Shown: positions 7,459-15,815 of the stretch, in pieces
Layout of the letters: the number at the start of each line of letters is the position of its first letter
Numbering within the stretch: position 1 is the stretch's first letter
Assembly: GCF_009762325.1 (NCBI RefSeq)
Contig: NZ_CP034348.1
Coordinates: 2,796,501 to 2,860,500, forward strand
DNA: 64,000 bases
Direction of reading: 5' to 3'
Source: Roseovarius faecimaris
GTDB lineage: Bacteria; Pseudomonadota; Alphaproteobacteria; Rhodobacterales; Rhodobacteraceae
The notes under the pieces: generated by a model
What the model was told of the DNA's origin: nothing
The model's input: the letters and a program-made list of their open reading frames with translations, nothing else
Databases searched by the model: none
Program-made: the position numbers and the translations under genes

Positions 7459-9759
7459 TCACGTTCTCTGGCGCGGGGTATAGGTCAGCGAGTTGTCGCT
7501 CAGCGTCTTCTGCCCGCCCACAACCCGGCTGTCCCAGGTGCCGTCACCGTAGAACTGGTAGATCACCGTCACATGATCGGAATTTGAGGCGGTCCACTGA
7601 TAGGCATATTGCATCTTCACCTCAACGGCAGCGACCTGGTGGTTGGGATCGTCTATCGATTTGAAGGTCTGCAGAAGCGGGGTGATCTGCATCGTCACCA
7701 GCATGCCACCGGTCAGGTTGTCCTTGGTGTCATAGGGCTGTTTGTCGATGACGATGCCGCCGACACCGGCATTATTCCAACGGAACCGCAGATGGAAATG
7801 GGCATACATATCGCCCTGGAACGTGCCTTTGTATTCGGGGCTCTTGATTTCGATGAATGTCGTTTCCCCCATCGTATCGGGGGGGATGTTGTCGGGGATT
7901 GTCGGTGTTGGATGTTCGCCCGGGTTCAGCCAACCTTCCATCTTCTGCAGGTTCCAGGTGATGTCGCCATCCGAGCTTTTGAGTCCGGCGATCCCGGCAC
8001 TCGTGGCCGTGCCCACAAGCGATGCGATGGCGACCCATGTGGCAGGTTCGACCATCGGCTCGGCATATGCCTGTTCCTGCGCATAATCGAGCGCGATGGC
8101 CTTGGTCCCGCCGGACAGCGCCCAGTCCCGCTTGCGCGGGGTCATCAGCACGCCGACATTCTCGAAATTCGTGTTGGGTTCACCCTCGTTACGGCTGCGG
8201 CGATGGACGCCGATGATTTGCATCTGCTCGTCGGCATCCTCATCTGTATCGTCATCGGGCATGATGAAGACGGGCGAGCCTGAAGTGCCCTTGAGGGTAT
8301 GCAGGTTATAGGCGATGGCCTCACCCCCGGCGAGGGTGGAGCGGATGCGGTCAGCATCGAGATGCTGCTTGCCGTCACTTTTTGCGGTGGGCAGGAATTT
8401 CTGCCAGGCAAAGCCGCTGGACTTCTGCGCTCGGCTGCCACCGGCATAACCGCACACGGCAATCTTGGTGTCGCCGCGCGGCGAGAAATTGGCGATCTTG
8501 AAATACTTGCCATTTGGCGGGGCGACCGAAGTGCGGATCACCGCGATGTCATGGGCATCACCATTGGTGGTGTAATGCGGGTTGATCGTCCAGTCCGACT
8601 GGTTCACCGAGAAAGCAGCGAGCGCGTGCGCCGGATCAAGTGTGCCCCCGGCACCGTTCTTTGAATTCATGCCGACAAAAACGTCGATCTTGTAGGCTTC
8701 CTCGAAGGCGCTGTCCTCGGCCATGTTATGCGCCGCAGTCAGGATCAAACCCTCGCCAATATACGCTCCTGTCCCCAGAAACTGTGCTTCCTGGGTCGGA
8801 TCCGCTTTACTGCGGGCATGCATCTGCAAGAGCACGATGGCGCTGAAGGGAAACTGCGCGGTGCTCGACACACCCGCGGTGAAATTCTTGTAGCGGCTCC
8901 AGGCGTTGCGCAGGGTGCGCAGCACATCGAGAGGATTGTAGCTGTCGAACTCAGGCAGGACATATTCAAGCGGGTCCGCCATCGGCCCGTTGCCGCCTCC
9001 GCCGCCGCCATAAGGCAGGGCCATTCCACCGCCCATCGGCTGCGCGGGCGGCTGTGCGGGCGGCGGCGGGGTGCCAAAGCCGTCATCATAGTCAAATGCG
9101 CCCGGCGGGTGCGTCTGGGCGGTCTGAGGCTGAGCCAATTGTGTGTTCTGATGCAGAAACTGTTGCGAAGTCATGGGGGATGTTCCTTCTGTTGTGGGCT
9201 CGGGCCTGGCAGGCCCCGGAGCGGGAGGGGAGGACGGCGCGGGAACGGACACAGCCGGAAGTGCCTGATGCGGATCGGGAAGGTCCCCGGCCCAGGCGGG
9301 CGTAACGGATGCCGCGGGGAGTGCCGCGCCGGTAAGCCCCGGCCGCCCGGCAAAACCGAACCTCTGGGTAATACCTGCGCCAGTGAAACCTTCGGCGGCG
9401 ACATAGACGCTGTCGGCATCCGGGCGGATCACGGACAGGGCCACGCCGCCTGTTTCGGCATCGAACAGCGCGGCCCCCGCGTAAAGCCGCGCGCCACCGG
9501 ACAGGGCGAGCAAGGTGGCGGGCGGGATATGCAGCACAGCACTGTCGCCAACCAACGGGAAGCGGGTCTTGAACGTGGCAAAGTTGGCCGGGCCGCGGCG
9601 TGGCTTTGCCTCGGGATCAAACAGCGCGGCATCGGTGGCCAAGGCCAGTTCGATCCAGTGCCGCGCCGACCGGGTGCGCGCGGGCACGCCGACGCGGCAA
9701 CTGAGCGTCGGGCGCAGATCGCTGACCGACATGCGGGTGGGTTTCAGGGTGAAGCTCAT
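7459..9759 (-). CDS. Trypsin-like (V8/S1-type) serine peptidase with N- and C-terminal extensions (766 aa)
   Basis: The peptidase core spans about residues 300-560 and carries the triad His344 (LTAAHNM), Asp404 (HDIAVIRT) and Ser493 (GTSGSPVF), the last being the GxSGxP form of V8-like glutamyl endopeptidases. Before it lie an all-beta-looking domain (1-150) and a Pro/Gly/Gln-rich linker (160-260). After it, residues ~600-766 form another beta-rich region of unknown type. A second ATG inside the gene at 9174 (MTSQQFLH) has an AAGGA site and falls at the linker, so a form without the first domain is possible. No signal peptide. The gene overlaps its upstream neighbour as ATGA. The peptidase call is strong; the role is unknown. 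Confidence 0.9.
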   Translation of the reverse strand: MSFTLKPTRMSVSDLRPTLSCRVGVPARTRSARHWIELALATDAALFDPEAKPRRGPANFATFKTRFPLVGDSAVLHIPPATLLALSGGARLYAGAALFDAETGGVALSVIRPDADSVYVAAEGFTGAGITQRFGFAGRPGLTGAALPAASVTPAWAGDLPDPHQALPAVSVPAPSSPPAPGPARPEPTTEGTSPMTSQQFLHQNTQLAQPQTAQTHPPGAFDYDDGFGTPPPPAQPPAQPMGGGMALPYGGGGGGNGPMADPLEYVLPEFDSYNPLDVLRTLRNAWSRYKNFTAGVSSTAQFPFSAIVLLQMHARSKADPTQEAQFLGTGAYIGEGLILTAAHNMAEDSAFEEAYKIDVFVGMNSKNGAGGTLDPAHALAAFSVNQSDWTINPHYTTNGDAHDIAVIRTSVAPPNGKYFKIANFSPRGDTKIAVCGYAGGSRAQKSSGFAWQKFLPTAKSDGKQHLDADRIRSTLAGGEAIAYNLHTLKGTSGSPVFIMPDDDTDEDADEQMQIIGVHRRSRNEGEPNTNFENVGVLMTPRKRDWALSGGTKAIALDYAQEQAYAEPMVEPATWVAIASLVGTATSAGIAGLKSSDGDITWNLQKMEGWLNPGEHPTPTIPDNIPPDTMGETTFIEIKSPEYKGTFQGDMYAHFHLRFRWNNAGVGGIVIDKQPYDTKDNLTGGMLVTMQITPLLQTFKSIDDPNHQVAAVEVKMQYAYQWTASNSDHVTVIYQFYGDGTWDSRVVGGQKTLSDNSLTYTPRQRT

Positions 9760-10007
9760 CGCGCCACCTCATCGCTCGTATCTTCCTGCGGGGCGGCAGG
9801 GCTGATCAGATCGTCCATCAGGTTTGGCAGGTCGCTCAGCTTGTCGAACCGCGCCCCGGGATCGATCTGCCCGGCCTCGGCGGGATCGGCCGTCCAGATG
9901 ACACCCGAAACGATTTGCTCGGAGGCCCGCAGACCCGGATCGCTGAGCCAGATCGACACGAGAAAGCGCCGGTTGCGCGGTGGAATATGCTGTGTCTCGT
10001 TTGACAT
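9756..10007 (-). CDS. Small hypothetical protein (83 aa), first gene of protease-island operon
   Basis: Encodes MSNETQHIPP... with a strand-rich middle (RRFLVSIWL, EQIVSGVIW) and an acidic C-terminal tail. It ends in an ATGA overlap with the trypsin-like gene. The ribosome site is weak, and GTGAG-type direct repeats begin only 24 nt upstream of the start, so any promoter would leave a very short leader. As the first gene after the regulatory repeats it is the operon head. It has no motif I recognise; an inhibitor or chaperone for the peptidases is possible but purely a guess from position. Confidence 0.65.
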   Translation of the reverse strand: MSNETQHIPPRNRRFLVSIWLSDPGLRASEQIVSGVIWTADPAEAGQIDPGARFDKLSDLPNLMDDLISPAAPQEDTSDEVAR

Positions 10008-10030
10008 GAAAGCCGCTGTGCCACGGCCCG

Positions 10031-10068
10031 CTCACGCGACTCTCACACAACTCTCTCACAGCGCTCAC
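10031..10068 (-). promoter_or_regulatory. SARP-type direct repeats upstream of the protease-island operon
   Basis: On the minus strand GTGAG occurs four times, at 10064-10068, 10055-10059, 10042-10046 and 10031-10035. Three copies (GTGAGCG, GTGAGAG, GTGAGCG) are spaced 22 and 11 bp, that is on one DNA face; the fourth is out of phase. SARP regulators are known to bind heptamer repeats at 11-bp steps, and a SARP/BTAD-type gene lies directly upstream. An inverted GTGAG copy is at 10075-10079. No clear -10 box was found. Confidence 0.5.
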
Positions 10069-10097
10069 CCCGGTGTGAGACCTCGCCATCAGACACG

Positions 10098-10128
10098 AAA
10101 AAACCGCCGGGGTCTGCCCGGCGGTTTT
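10098..10128 (-). terminator. Factor-independent terminator after the SARP-type regulator gene
   Basis: The stem AAAACCGCCGGG / CCGGCGGTTTT is flanked by A and T runs on both sides, so it can act in either direction. It lies 38 nt after the regulator stop and separates that gene from the GTGAG repeats and the protease operon. Confidence 0.85.
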
Positions 10129-10165
10129 GTTGTTTTTCCCGTCATGAACGGGGAGGCTGGCGGCG

Positions 10166-11020
10166 CTAACCCAGAAGTTTCTCGCGTGCGGCATCAAGGT
10201 GATCGAGCGCGGATTCGACCGCCTTGAACGACGGCCGCGTGAGCAGCACCCGGCGTTTGGCCTGCTTCGGCGCGTCAGGCGTGTCACGCGCGATCTTGAG
10301 CGCATCGATGGCGGCGGCCGTCTCCGGCGCCGGCGCCACGTCAAGCCGGTCCTTCAGCACACGCTGCAACACCTCATATTGCCGTTCCGCCGCCCGCACA
10401 TCGTGACGGCGACCGTGCAGTTCGATCATCTGCCGGTGACCGCTTTCAAGCGTCGGATCGAGCATCAGCATCTTCTGCGCAACCTCGCTGACCCGGCCCC
10501 AGCGGCCCTGGGTCCGCAAGTGAACCAGAAGCGCCTCCAGAATAACGAGCAAACCCGAGCGCAGCGACTCGCGGGTGACGATGGACCAGTGATCCTGCGC
10601 GCCGGGCAGAAAATCCATGTTGCAGTGTCCGACACTCGCCAGAAGCGCCTGCATGTCGGCCTCGCTCGTGGCGCGACCGCTCATGACCTGCCGCGCGCGC
10701 TCGGACACCTGGACGATATCCGCGGCAAACTCGGGTTCGGCCTCATAAATCAGATAGGCCCGCTTGTTCAGCAGCGACGTGCCGGTGCCCCCGGCCTTGC
10801 GGATCAGGGTCCGCAGACGCCACAGCATTGTATTCAGCCGGTCGCGCGCGTTGTCCGGGTGATCGCCCTCCCACAGAATGTCGGCGATCCGGTCACGATC
10901 CACGGGCCGGTTGTGATGCAGCACCAAGACCGCGGCAAGCGCGCTCAGCCGCCCGTTCGGGATCGGGATCTTAGCCTCGGGGCCAGACACAAATGTGCCA
11001 TCGAGAAATGTCCATTGCAT
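10166..11020 (-). CDS. SARP/BTAD-domain transcriptional regulator
   Basis: About 284 aa from the ATG at 11020 (MQWTFLDG); a GTG at 11062 would add 14 residues, and neither start has a good ribosome site. Residues ~15-95 resemble an OmpR-like winged helix (RLSALAAVLVLHH, RIADILWEGD, ARDRLNTMLWRLR). Residues ~110-255 resemble the helical bacterial transcriptional activation domain (LRSGLLVILEALL, GHRQMIELHG, AERQYEVLQRVL). This arrangement is that of SARP activators such as AfsR/DnrI N-termini, without an NTPase. It faces the same way as the protease operon and is separated from it by a terminator and tandem GTGAG repeats, so it is the likely activator of that operon. Confidence 0.85.
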   Translation of the reverse strand: MQWTFLDGTFVSGPEAKIPIPNGRLSALAAVLVLHHNRPVDRDRIADILWEGDHPDNARDRLNTMLWRLRTLIRKAGGTGTSLLNKRAYLIYEAEPEFAADIVQVSERARQVMSGRATSEADMQALLASVGHCNMDFLPGAQDHWSIVTRESLRSGLLVILEALLVHLRTQGRWGRVSEVAQKMLMLDPTLESGHRQMIELHGRRHDVRAAERQYEVLQRVLKDRLDVAPAPETAAAIDALKIARDTPDAPKQAKRRVLLTRPSFKAVESALDHLDAAREKLLG

Positions 11021-11396
11021 ATCAAAAATCTTCTGCTGAAAGGAAATCTGGAAACACCGCACAACTCAAGGGTGTGCCTGTTTGACAGACCTGTCAACTG
11101 ACCCGTCTGCGGTTTTCACGGAACAAGCAACGCTTCGCCTGCACAATGTGGCACAACCGTGAAAATCGCAAAACACCGCCCGGCGCGGAACCCCTGCGTA
11201 CTGTCGCATCTGCCGGATCAATGCCACCATCCGCGGTGTGACTGTTGCATTTTGTGCGACAGAAACAAATTTGCGCCCGGGTTTCGCCTCGGTTTTGCCA
11301 TGATCCGCTTCTAGGTCCGCAGTATCTCCCACGGCGCAGGCTCTGCACGCTTGGCCTGTGGGCGCTTCATTGGATCAAAGTGCAAGGGTCGATGCG
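11021..11396. promoter_or_regulatory. Divergent intergenic region with a perfect inverted repeat
   Basis: This 376-nt region separates the SARP-type regulator (minus) from a membrane protein gene (plus) and holds no convincing gene. A perfect inverted repeat, TTGACAG-AC-CTGTCAA, lies at 11082-11097, about 62 bp upstream of the regulator's ATG; each arm contains a TTGACA -35-like hexamer. It could be an operator or overlapping promoter elements. No -10 box could be assigned with confidence on either strand. Confidence 0.4.
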
Positions 11397-12032
11397 ATGG
11401 GACGTCACACTGCTGAACAGCAAAATGAGAATCAGGATACGACCGAAGGTCTGATCCGCTCGATGATGGTCGAGCAGAAGGCCGAATCGAGCCGTGCCAG
11501 CCTTCCTGATCTGGCCCCGGTCGAACATGGCGAGTTTGACCGCCCTGCCGCCGCCAAAGAGCACAGCAAAGCGCGCAAGGCGACGGTGGCACCGCGCCGC
11601 CGCTCGACTGGCAGCATCCAGCACCTCAAAGCCAAGATCCTGGCCTATCGACCAACACGCTCTCATATCCTTTGGGCACTCGTGTTGCTGGTCGTGATCT
11701 GGAGCCCCTGGCTCATCCCCGGGCTGCTCTTCGTGGCATTCTGGGTCGCGCTGATCGCCTACCTGACGGTGGGATACGACCGGATGATGGAGTGGTTGAG
11801 CTCTGCGTGGTACAGGCTCGGCAAAGCGAACCCGGCTCTGATGGAGAAGCTGCGCACACGGGCCGACGCCTTCGCGCTGCGCTTCGATGCCTTCCTGGAT
11901 CGTTTGCCGGAAAGCTGGGCAGAAAAACTGGCCCTGCCCGACATGTCGGCACAGCGGGCCGAGCAGGATGCTCTGGATGACCGGCCCGACCCGTTCGACC
12001 GCCTTAAAACACCGGAAGTCTATCGCGGCTGA
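11397..12032 (+). CDS. Small membrane protein of unknown function (211 aa)
   Basis: The ATG at 11397 (MGRHTAEQQ) has AAGGG 8 nt upstream; a GTG at 11358 in the same frame is less likely. The N-terminal ~85 residues are polar and charged, apparently cytoplasmic. Residues ~90-126 form one long or two closely spaced membrane helices (ALVLLVVIWSPWLIPGLLF and the next segment), followed by an amphipathic, Arg-rich C-terminal half. No enzymatic motif. It is immediately upstream of secE (108 nt gap) and could be co-transcribed, but no functional link is evident. Confidence 0.75.
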   Translation: MGRHTAEQQNENQDTTEGLIRSMMVEQKAESSRASLPDLAPVEHGEFDRPAAAKEHSKARKATVAPRRRSTGSIQHLKAKILAYRPTRSHILWALVLLVVIWSPWLIPGLLFVAFWVALIAYLTVGYDRMMEWLSSAWYRLGKANPALMEKLRTRADAFALRFDAFLDRLPESWAEKLALPDMSAQRAEQDALDDRPDPFDRLKTPEVYRG

Positions 12033-12140
12033 GCCACAACAAGGCGCTGCGGAGCCGCATTTGCCCGTCGCCCCTTGAATTTGCGTGGATTGGCGCGTAA
12101 GTCGCGTCAGATCAGGTTTCAGCAAGAAGACAGCGCATCC

Positions 12141-12338
12141 ATGGCACGCACCAACCCGCTTCAGTTCATCCAGCAAGTCCGCTCGGAGGTTTCCAAGGTC
12201 GTCTGGCCGACGCGGCGCGAGGTTTTCCTGACCACGGTGATGGTGCTGATCATGGCGACACTCACCGCGATCTTCTTCGCACTGGTCGATCTCATCATCC
12301 GCAGCGGGCTTCAGGGCGTGCTGAACATGTTCGGCTGA
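12141..12338 (+). CDS. secE: Preprotein translocase subunit SecE
   Basis: 65 aa starting at MARTNPLQF; the longer open frame upstream adds 22 residues unlike SecE. It is the single-helix SecE form of most bacteria: a short amphipathic helix with the conserved VSKVVWPTRREV motif (residues ~15-30) and one membrane segment (~33-56). SecE holds together the two halves of SecY in the inner-membrane translocon. The gene keeps its usual place before nusG, but no tRNA-Trp gene or tuf gene is found upstream in this window. Confidence 0.96.
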   Translation: MARTNPLQFIQQVRSEVSKVVWPTRREVFLTTVMVLIMATLTAIFFALVDLIIRSGLQGVLNMFG

Positions 12339-12439
12339 ACACCCGAAGGCACGCATCACGTCGCGGAATTTTCTCCTCCGCTCCACTTGAATTGCGGGCC
12401 GAAGGGCGGTAGGACGCGACCAACTTCAGAAAATGGCGT

Positions 12440-12469
12440 GCGGCGAATCGAGTTGCGCGCCGCTTTTTT
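12440..12469 (+). terminator. Terminator between secE and nusG
   Basis: Stem GCGGCG (12440-12445) / CGCCGC (12458-12463) with a 12-nt loop, followed by six T. A second hairpin, CGCCCGG (12503-12509) / CCGGGCG (12525-12531), lies before nusG without a T tract. The secE-nusG gap of 226 nt holds nothing else I can name; nusG therefore may have its own promoter here. Confidence 0.6.
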
Positions 12470-12564
12470 GTTTCGGGCAGCTCGCTGAAAGCCAGCGACA
12501 AACGCCCGGGATCGTTTGAAAAATCCGGGCGTGAGCCTGGGCAGACAAGGGCGAAGCAAAAGCG

Positions 12565-13098
12565 ATGGCGAAACGGTGGTACTCGGTCAGTGTTCTCTCG
12601 AACTTCGAGAAAAAGATCGCTGAACAGATCAGAACATCGGTGGCCGAGCAGGGCCTGGAAGACGAGATCGACGAGGTTCTTGTTCCGACCGAAGAAGTGA
12701 TCGAAGTGCGCCGCGGCAAGAAAGTGACCGCCGAGCGCCGCTTCATGCCGGGCTATGTGCTCGTGCATATGGAGATGTCGGACCGCGGCTATCACCTGAT
12801 CAACTCGATCAACCGCGTCACCGGTTTCCTCGGCCCTCAGGGGCGCCCGATGCCGATGCGCGATGCCGAGGTGAACACCATCCTGAACCGCGTCCAGGAA
12901 GGCGAAGAAGCGCCGAAGCTGATGATCAGCTTCGAAGTGGGCGAGAAGGTCAAGGTCAACGACGGCCCGTTCGAGGATTTCGACGGCATGGTCGAGGAAG
13001 TGGACGACGACAACCAGCGCCTGAAGGTGACGGTGTCGATCTTTGGCCGGGAAACCCCGGTCGAGCTGGAATACACGCAGGTGACCAAGCAGGGCTGA
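12565..13098 (+). CDS. nusG: Transcription termination/antitermination factor NusG
   Basis: 177 aa. The N-terminal NGN domain (residues 1-~115) begins with KRWYSVSVLSNFEKK and includes RRFMPGYVLVHM and VTGFLGPQGRP. The C-terminal KOW domain (~123-177) includes FEVGEKVKVNDGPFEDF and VSIFGRETPVELEY. NusG binds the RNA polymerase clamp, suppresses pausing and links polymerase to Rho or ribosomal S10. The length is typical for alphaproteobacteria. It is followed by a convergent, unrelated gene rather than directly by rplK. Confidence 0.98.
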   Translation: MAKRWYSVSVLSNFEKKIAEQIRTSVAEQGLEDEIDEVLVPTEEVIEVRRGKKVTAERRFMPGYVLVHMEMSDRGYHLINSINRVTGFLGPQGRPMPMRDAEVNTILNRVQEGEEAPKLMISFEVGEKVKVNDGPFEDFDGMVEEVDDDNQRLKVTVSIFGRETPVELEYTQVTKQG

Positions 13099-13134
13099 GG
13101 CGCTGCAACGCGGGCCTGGCCCGGCTGTAGCGCC
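13099..13134. terminator. Possible bidirectional hairpin between nusG and the convergent Hint gene
   Basis: Outer arms GGCGCT (13099-13104) / AGCGCC (13129-13134) enclose an inner GGGCC-T-GGCCC (13112-13122). There is no T run, so termination efficiency is uncertain, but the position just after two convergent stops is suitable. Confidence 0.4.
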
Positions 13135-13143
13135 GCAGGGCGG

Positions 13144-14196
13144 TCATACAGGTGGCCCAACCGGGATCTTTCTTCTGCCGCCGGGCTGACGCGCTTTCAG
13201 AAACGCCCGCCCCTCACGTGGCGTGAGGCAGCGATAGGCCATCGGCCCATTCAACGGCGCGCGACCGGATCGTCTGATTGTACCATCGCCAAACAGCCGC
13301 TCCAGAAACCGCCGGTCACGCCGTGGCAGACCTCTCATCATCACGTGGCCCAGCAGCAGGCTCTCGGCCCAAACCCCATTGACCCGCACCGCATGGTGCG
13401 CACCCAGCGCGAAGTGATGCCAGGTGATCTGTCGCTGACCGCGCATCTGACGGATGCCGCGAAACCCAAGACAGGCCTTGGCGGGGATCAGAAGGTCTTC
13501 GTCCCCAGGCGCCCCAGCACAAAAGAGCAGGCGATGCTGGCCAGATACAATCAAATCTCGCCTGGCGTTCAACGTACCTTCAGGCACCAGAACCGGGCGG
13601 TCCGAATGATCCGCCCGGGTGAATACGACGCTGCGCCGACAGGCCCAGAGCACGGGCTGCGCCCCAACCTCACGCGTCAGCACATGATCGCCCGCGCCCA
13701 GCGTTTCAACCGCGCGCGGCCCGCCTGGACATTCCACCATCATACCGGGTGCGAAACAGGGGATGGTGCCGGGGTTTTCCTCGGTCTGCGTATAGTAGGT
13801 GGCGCCACCATCATCCGATTGCACCGATTCCCCGTTGCCCGCCGAAACCCCGACATAGGCAGGGGTTGTACCGGCCGCCGATCCGTTCACCGCCTCGAAC
13901 GGGTCCGGGTGGAACGAGATGAACTGCTGTACCGTGCCGGTATCGTCGACGATGGCAACCGATACGCTGTCTGCCAGGCTTGGAAACCCCGAGACGTTCT
14001 TGTCGAACAGATAGACGTCGTGCCCGCCTTCGGTTGCGATGGATGCCGGAAAGCTCATCGTCGCGACATGCTGGCCGATGCCATCATACACTTCGATCTG
14101 CCAACCCGAAACATCGGTGTCGCGGTCAACCGCCACTTCGATGAAATCGACCACGACCGATCCCGAATAATGCGCTTCTGAGATGTAGGTCGACAT
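13144..14196 (-). CDS. Hint-domain protein (Rhodobacteraceae type)
   Basis: 350 aa. Residues 1-~110 form a beta-rich N-terminal domain (VVVDFIEVAVD, WQIEVYD) similar to lamin-tail or calcium-binding-type modules fused to such proteins. From residue ~145 a Hint domain starts: Cys147 in GTIPCFAPGMMVECPGG, then AVETLGAGDHVLT and LIVSGQHRLLF. The block-A Cys and the later SGQH motif are those of Hint_2-type proteins common in this family, many of which are encoded near secretion or RTX-type genes; self-processing is possible but unproven. No signal peptide. It is oddly placed, on the opposite strand between nusG and rplK. Confidence 0.85.
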   Translation of the reverse strand: MSTYISEAHYSGSVVVDFIEVAVDRDTDVSGWQIEVYDGIGQHVATMSFPASIATEGGHDVYLFDKNVSGFPSLADSVSVAIVDDTGTVQQFISFHPDPFEAVNGSAAGTTPAYVGVSAGNGESVQSDDGGATYYTQTEENPGTIPCFAPGMMVECPGGPRAVETLGAGDHVLTREVGAQPVLWACRRSVVFTRADHSDRPVLVPEGTLNARRDLIVSGQHRLLFCAGAPGDEDLLIPAKACLGFRGIRQMRGQRQITWHHFALGAHHAVRVNGVWAESLLLGHVMMRGLPRRDRRFLERLFGDGTIRRSGRAPLNGPMAYRCLTPREGRAFLKARQPGGRRKIPVGPPV

Positions 14197-14483
14197 GATG
14201 CAATCGGCCTCGGTAGCTCCACGCAGAACCGCCCGGCTTCCAATTGTGCGACCCGCGCTGAAACATCTTGCAGAAGAGAGTAAAGATCATGTTAGTCCAC
14301 GCCGGACACGACAGGTGCGAAAGACGGTTGATCTCTGCCTCGCAAGTCTGTATGCCCCGCCCGTCGCCCTGAGGGGTGGCAAAGATACGTGGGAGGCGGC
14401 GGCTACGCGTAGACGCACCGGACCACGGGCAAACCCTGTCCCGCCATCGCGATGGCGCGGATGCTGTAACAAGGAGAAGGCCA

Positions 14484-14909
14484 ATGGCCAAGAAACTCGC
14501 CGGGAAGATGAAGCTTCAGGTTCCCGCCGGTCAAGCGAACCCCTCCCCGCCGGTCGGTCCGGCGCTGGGTCAGCGCGGCATCAACATCATGGAATTCTGC
14601 AAGGCGTTCAACGCCAAGACGCAGGATATGGAGCCGGGCGCCCCCTGCCCCACCGTGATCACCTATTATCAGGACAAGTCCTTTGACATGGACATCAAGA
14701 CGCCGCCCGCGTCCTATTACCTGAAAAAAGCGGCCAAGCTGAAATCCGGTTCGAAAACGCCGGGTCGCGACTCGATCGCCACCGTGTCCGCCAAGCAGCT
14801 GCGCGAGATCGCAGAAGCCAAGTGGAAAGACCTGAACGCAAACGACGTCGAAGCCGCGATGAAGATCATCGCCGGTTCCGCACGCTCCATGGGCATCGAG
14901 GTGAAGTAA
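14484..14909 (+). CDS. rplK: 50S ribosomal protein L11
   Basis: 141 aa, the usual length. The start at 14484 ([12 protein letters not shown]) has an AAGGAGA site 7 nt upstream; the longer frame upstream is non-coding. It contains the N-terminal [19 protein letters not shown] motif and the C-terminal rRNA-binding half ending in [10 protein letters not shown]11 forms the GTPase-associated centre on 23S rRNA. It lies 1 nt before rplA. The 287 nt upstream, shared with the divergent Hint gene, presumably holds the rplK promoter, but no clear -35/-10 pair was seen. Confidence 0.98.
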   Translation: MAKKLAGKMKLQVPAGQANPSPPVGPALGQRGINIMEFCKAFNAKTQDMEPGAPCPTVITYYQDKSFDMDIKTPPASYYLKKAAKLKSGSKTPGRDSIATVSAKQLREIAEAKWKDLNANDVEAAMKIIAGSARSMGIEVK

Positions 14910-14910
14910 G

Positions 14911-15609
14911 ATGGCTAAGCTTGGAAAACGCACCCGCGCCGCCCGCGAAGCCTTTGCAGGCAAAGACAACGTCTCGGTGGAAGAAGCCGTCGCCCTGGTC
15001 AAGGGCAATGCCAACGCGAAGTTTGACGAAACAGTCGAGATCGCCATGTGCCTCGGCGTGGATCCGCGTCACGCAGACCAGATGGTCCGCGGTGTCGTCG
15101 GCCTGCCCAACGGCACCGGCAAGGACGTTCGCGTCGCTGTCTTCGCCCGTGGCCCCAAGGCCGATGAGGCCAAGGAAGCCGGAGCCGATATCGTCGGCGC
15201 CGAGGACCTGATGGAAACCGTGCAGGGCGGCAAGATCGAGTTCGATCGCTGCATCGCCACCCCCGACATGATGCCGATCGTCGGCCGTCTGGGCAAGGTG
15301 CTGGGCCCGCGCAACCTGATGCCGAACCCGAAAGTGGGTACGGTGACGATGGATGTCGCGGATGCCGTGAAAGCGGCCAAAGGCGGCGAAGTCCAGTTCA
15401 AGGTCGAGAAGGCCGGTGTGGTACATGCCGGTGTCGGCAAAGCGTCGTTTGACGAAGCCAAACTGGTGGAAAACGTCCGCGCCTTCATCGGGGCCGTGCA
15501 GAAAGCCAAGCCGTCGGGCTCGAAAGGCACCTACGTCAAGAAGATCTCGCTCAGCTCGACCATGGGCCCGGGCGTCAGCATCGACGTGGCCACCGCCGGC
15601 GAAGGCTGA
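14911..15609 (+). CDS. rplA: 50S ribosomal protein L1
   Basis: 232 aa, full length. Motifs include [20 protein letters not shown], the [17 protein letters not shown] region and [19 protein letters not shown]1 forms the mobile L1 stalk at the ribosomal E site and in many bacteria represses translation of its own rplKA mRNA. Co-transcribed with rplK (1-nt gap) and closed by a terminator at 15631. Confidence 0.98.
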   Translation: MAKLGKRTRAAREAFAGKDNVSVEEAVALVKGNANAKFDETVEIAMCLGVDPRHADQMVRGVVGLPNGTGKDVRVAVFARGPKADEAKEAGADIVGAEDLMETVQGGKIEFDRCIATPDMMPIVGRLGKVLGPRNLMPNPKVGTVTMDVADAVKAAKGGEVQFKVEKAGVVHAGVGKASFDEAKLVENVRAFIGAVQKAKPSGSKGTYVKKISLSSTMGPGVSIDVATAGEG

Positions 15610-15630
15610 TCAGAGCCAGGTATTTCTAGG

Positions 15631-15658
15631 AAAAGGCGGGCCTGGTCCCGCCTTTTTC
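15631..15658 (+). terminator. Terminator after rplKA
   Basis: Stem AAAAGGCGGG / CCCGCCTTTTT with a short CCTGGT loop and a T run, 21 nt after the rplA stop. It separates rplKA from rplJL-rpoBC. Confidence 0.93.
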
Positions 15659-15815
15659 GTTTGAAGGGCATGGCCATTGACCGACGCAGGCAAAGATGGC
15701 CGGGCAATCCGGCCCTTCTCGGCGCCATGTCGTGCAAAAAGCGGCGAATTCGCCAAAAAACTTGGCCATGGGGCTTGGCAATCGCACTGCCGCGCTTTAG
15801 GGAAGCCGTAGCTTT

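Noticed and set aside
1..11000. Prophage origin of the protease island
   Set aside because: No terminase, portal, capsid, integrase or attachment-site duplication is visible; not excluded outside the window.
12033..12140. tRNA-Trp gene before secE
   Set aside because: Usual neighbour in many alphaproteobacteria, but no cloverleaf or tRNA-like sequence is found here.
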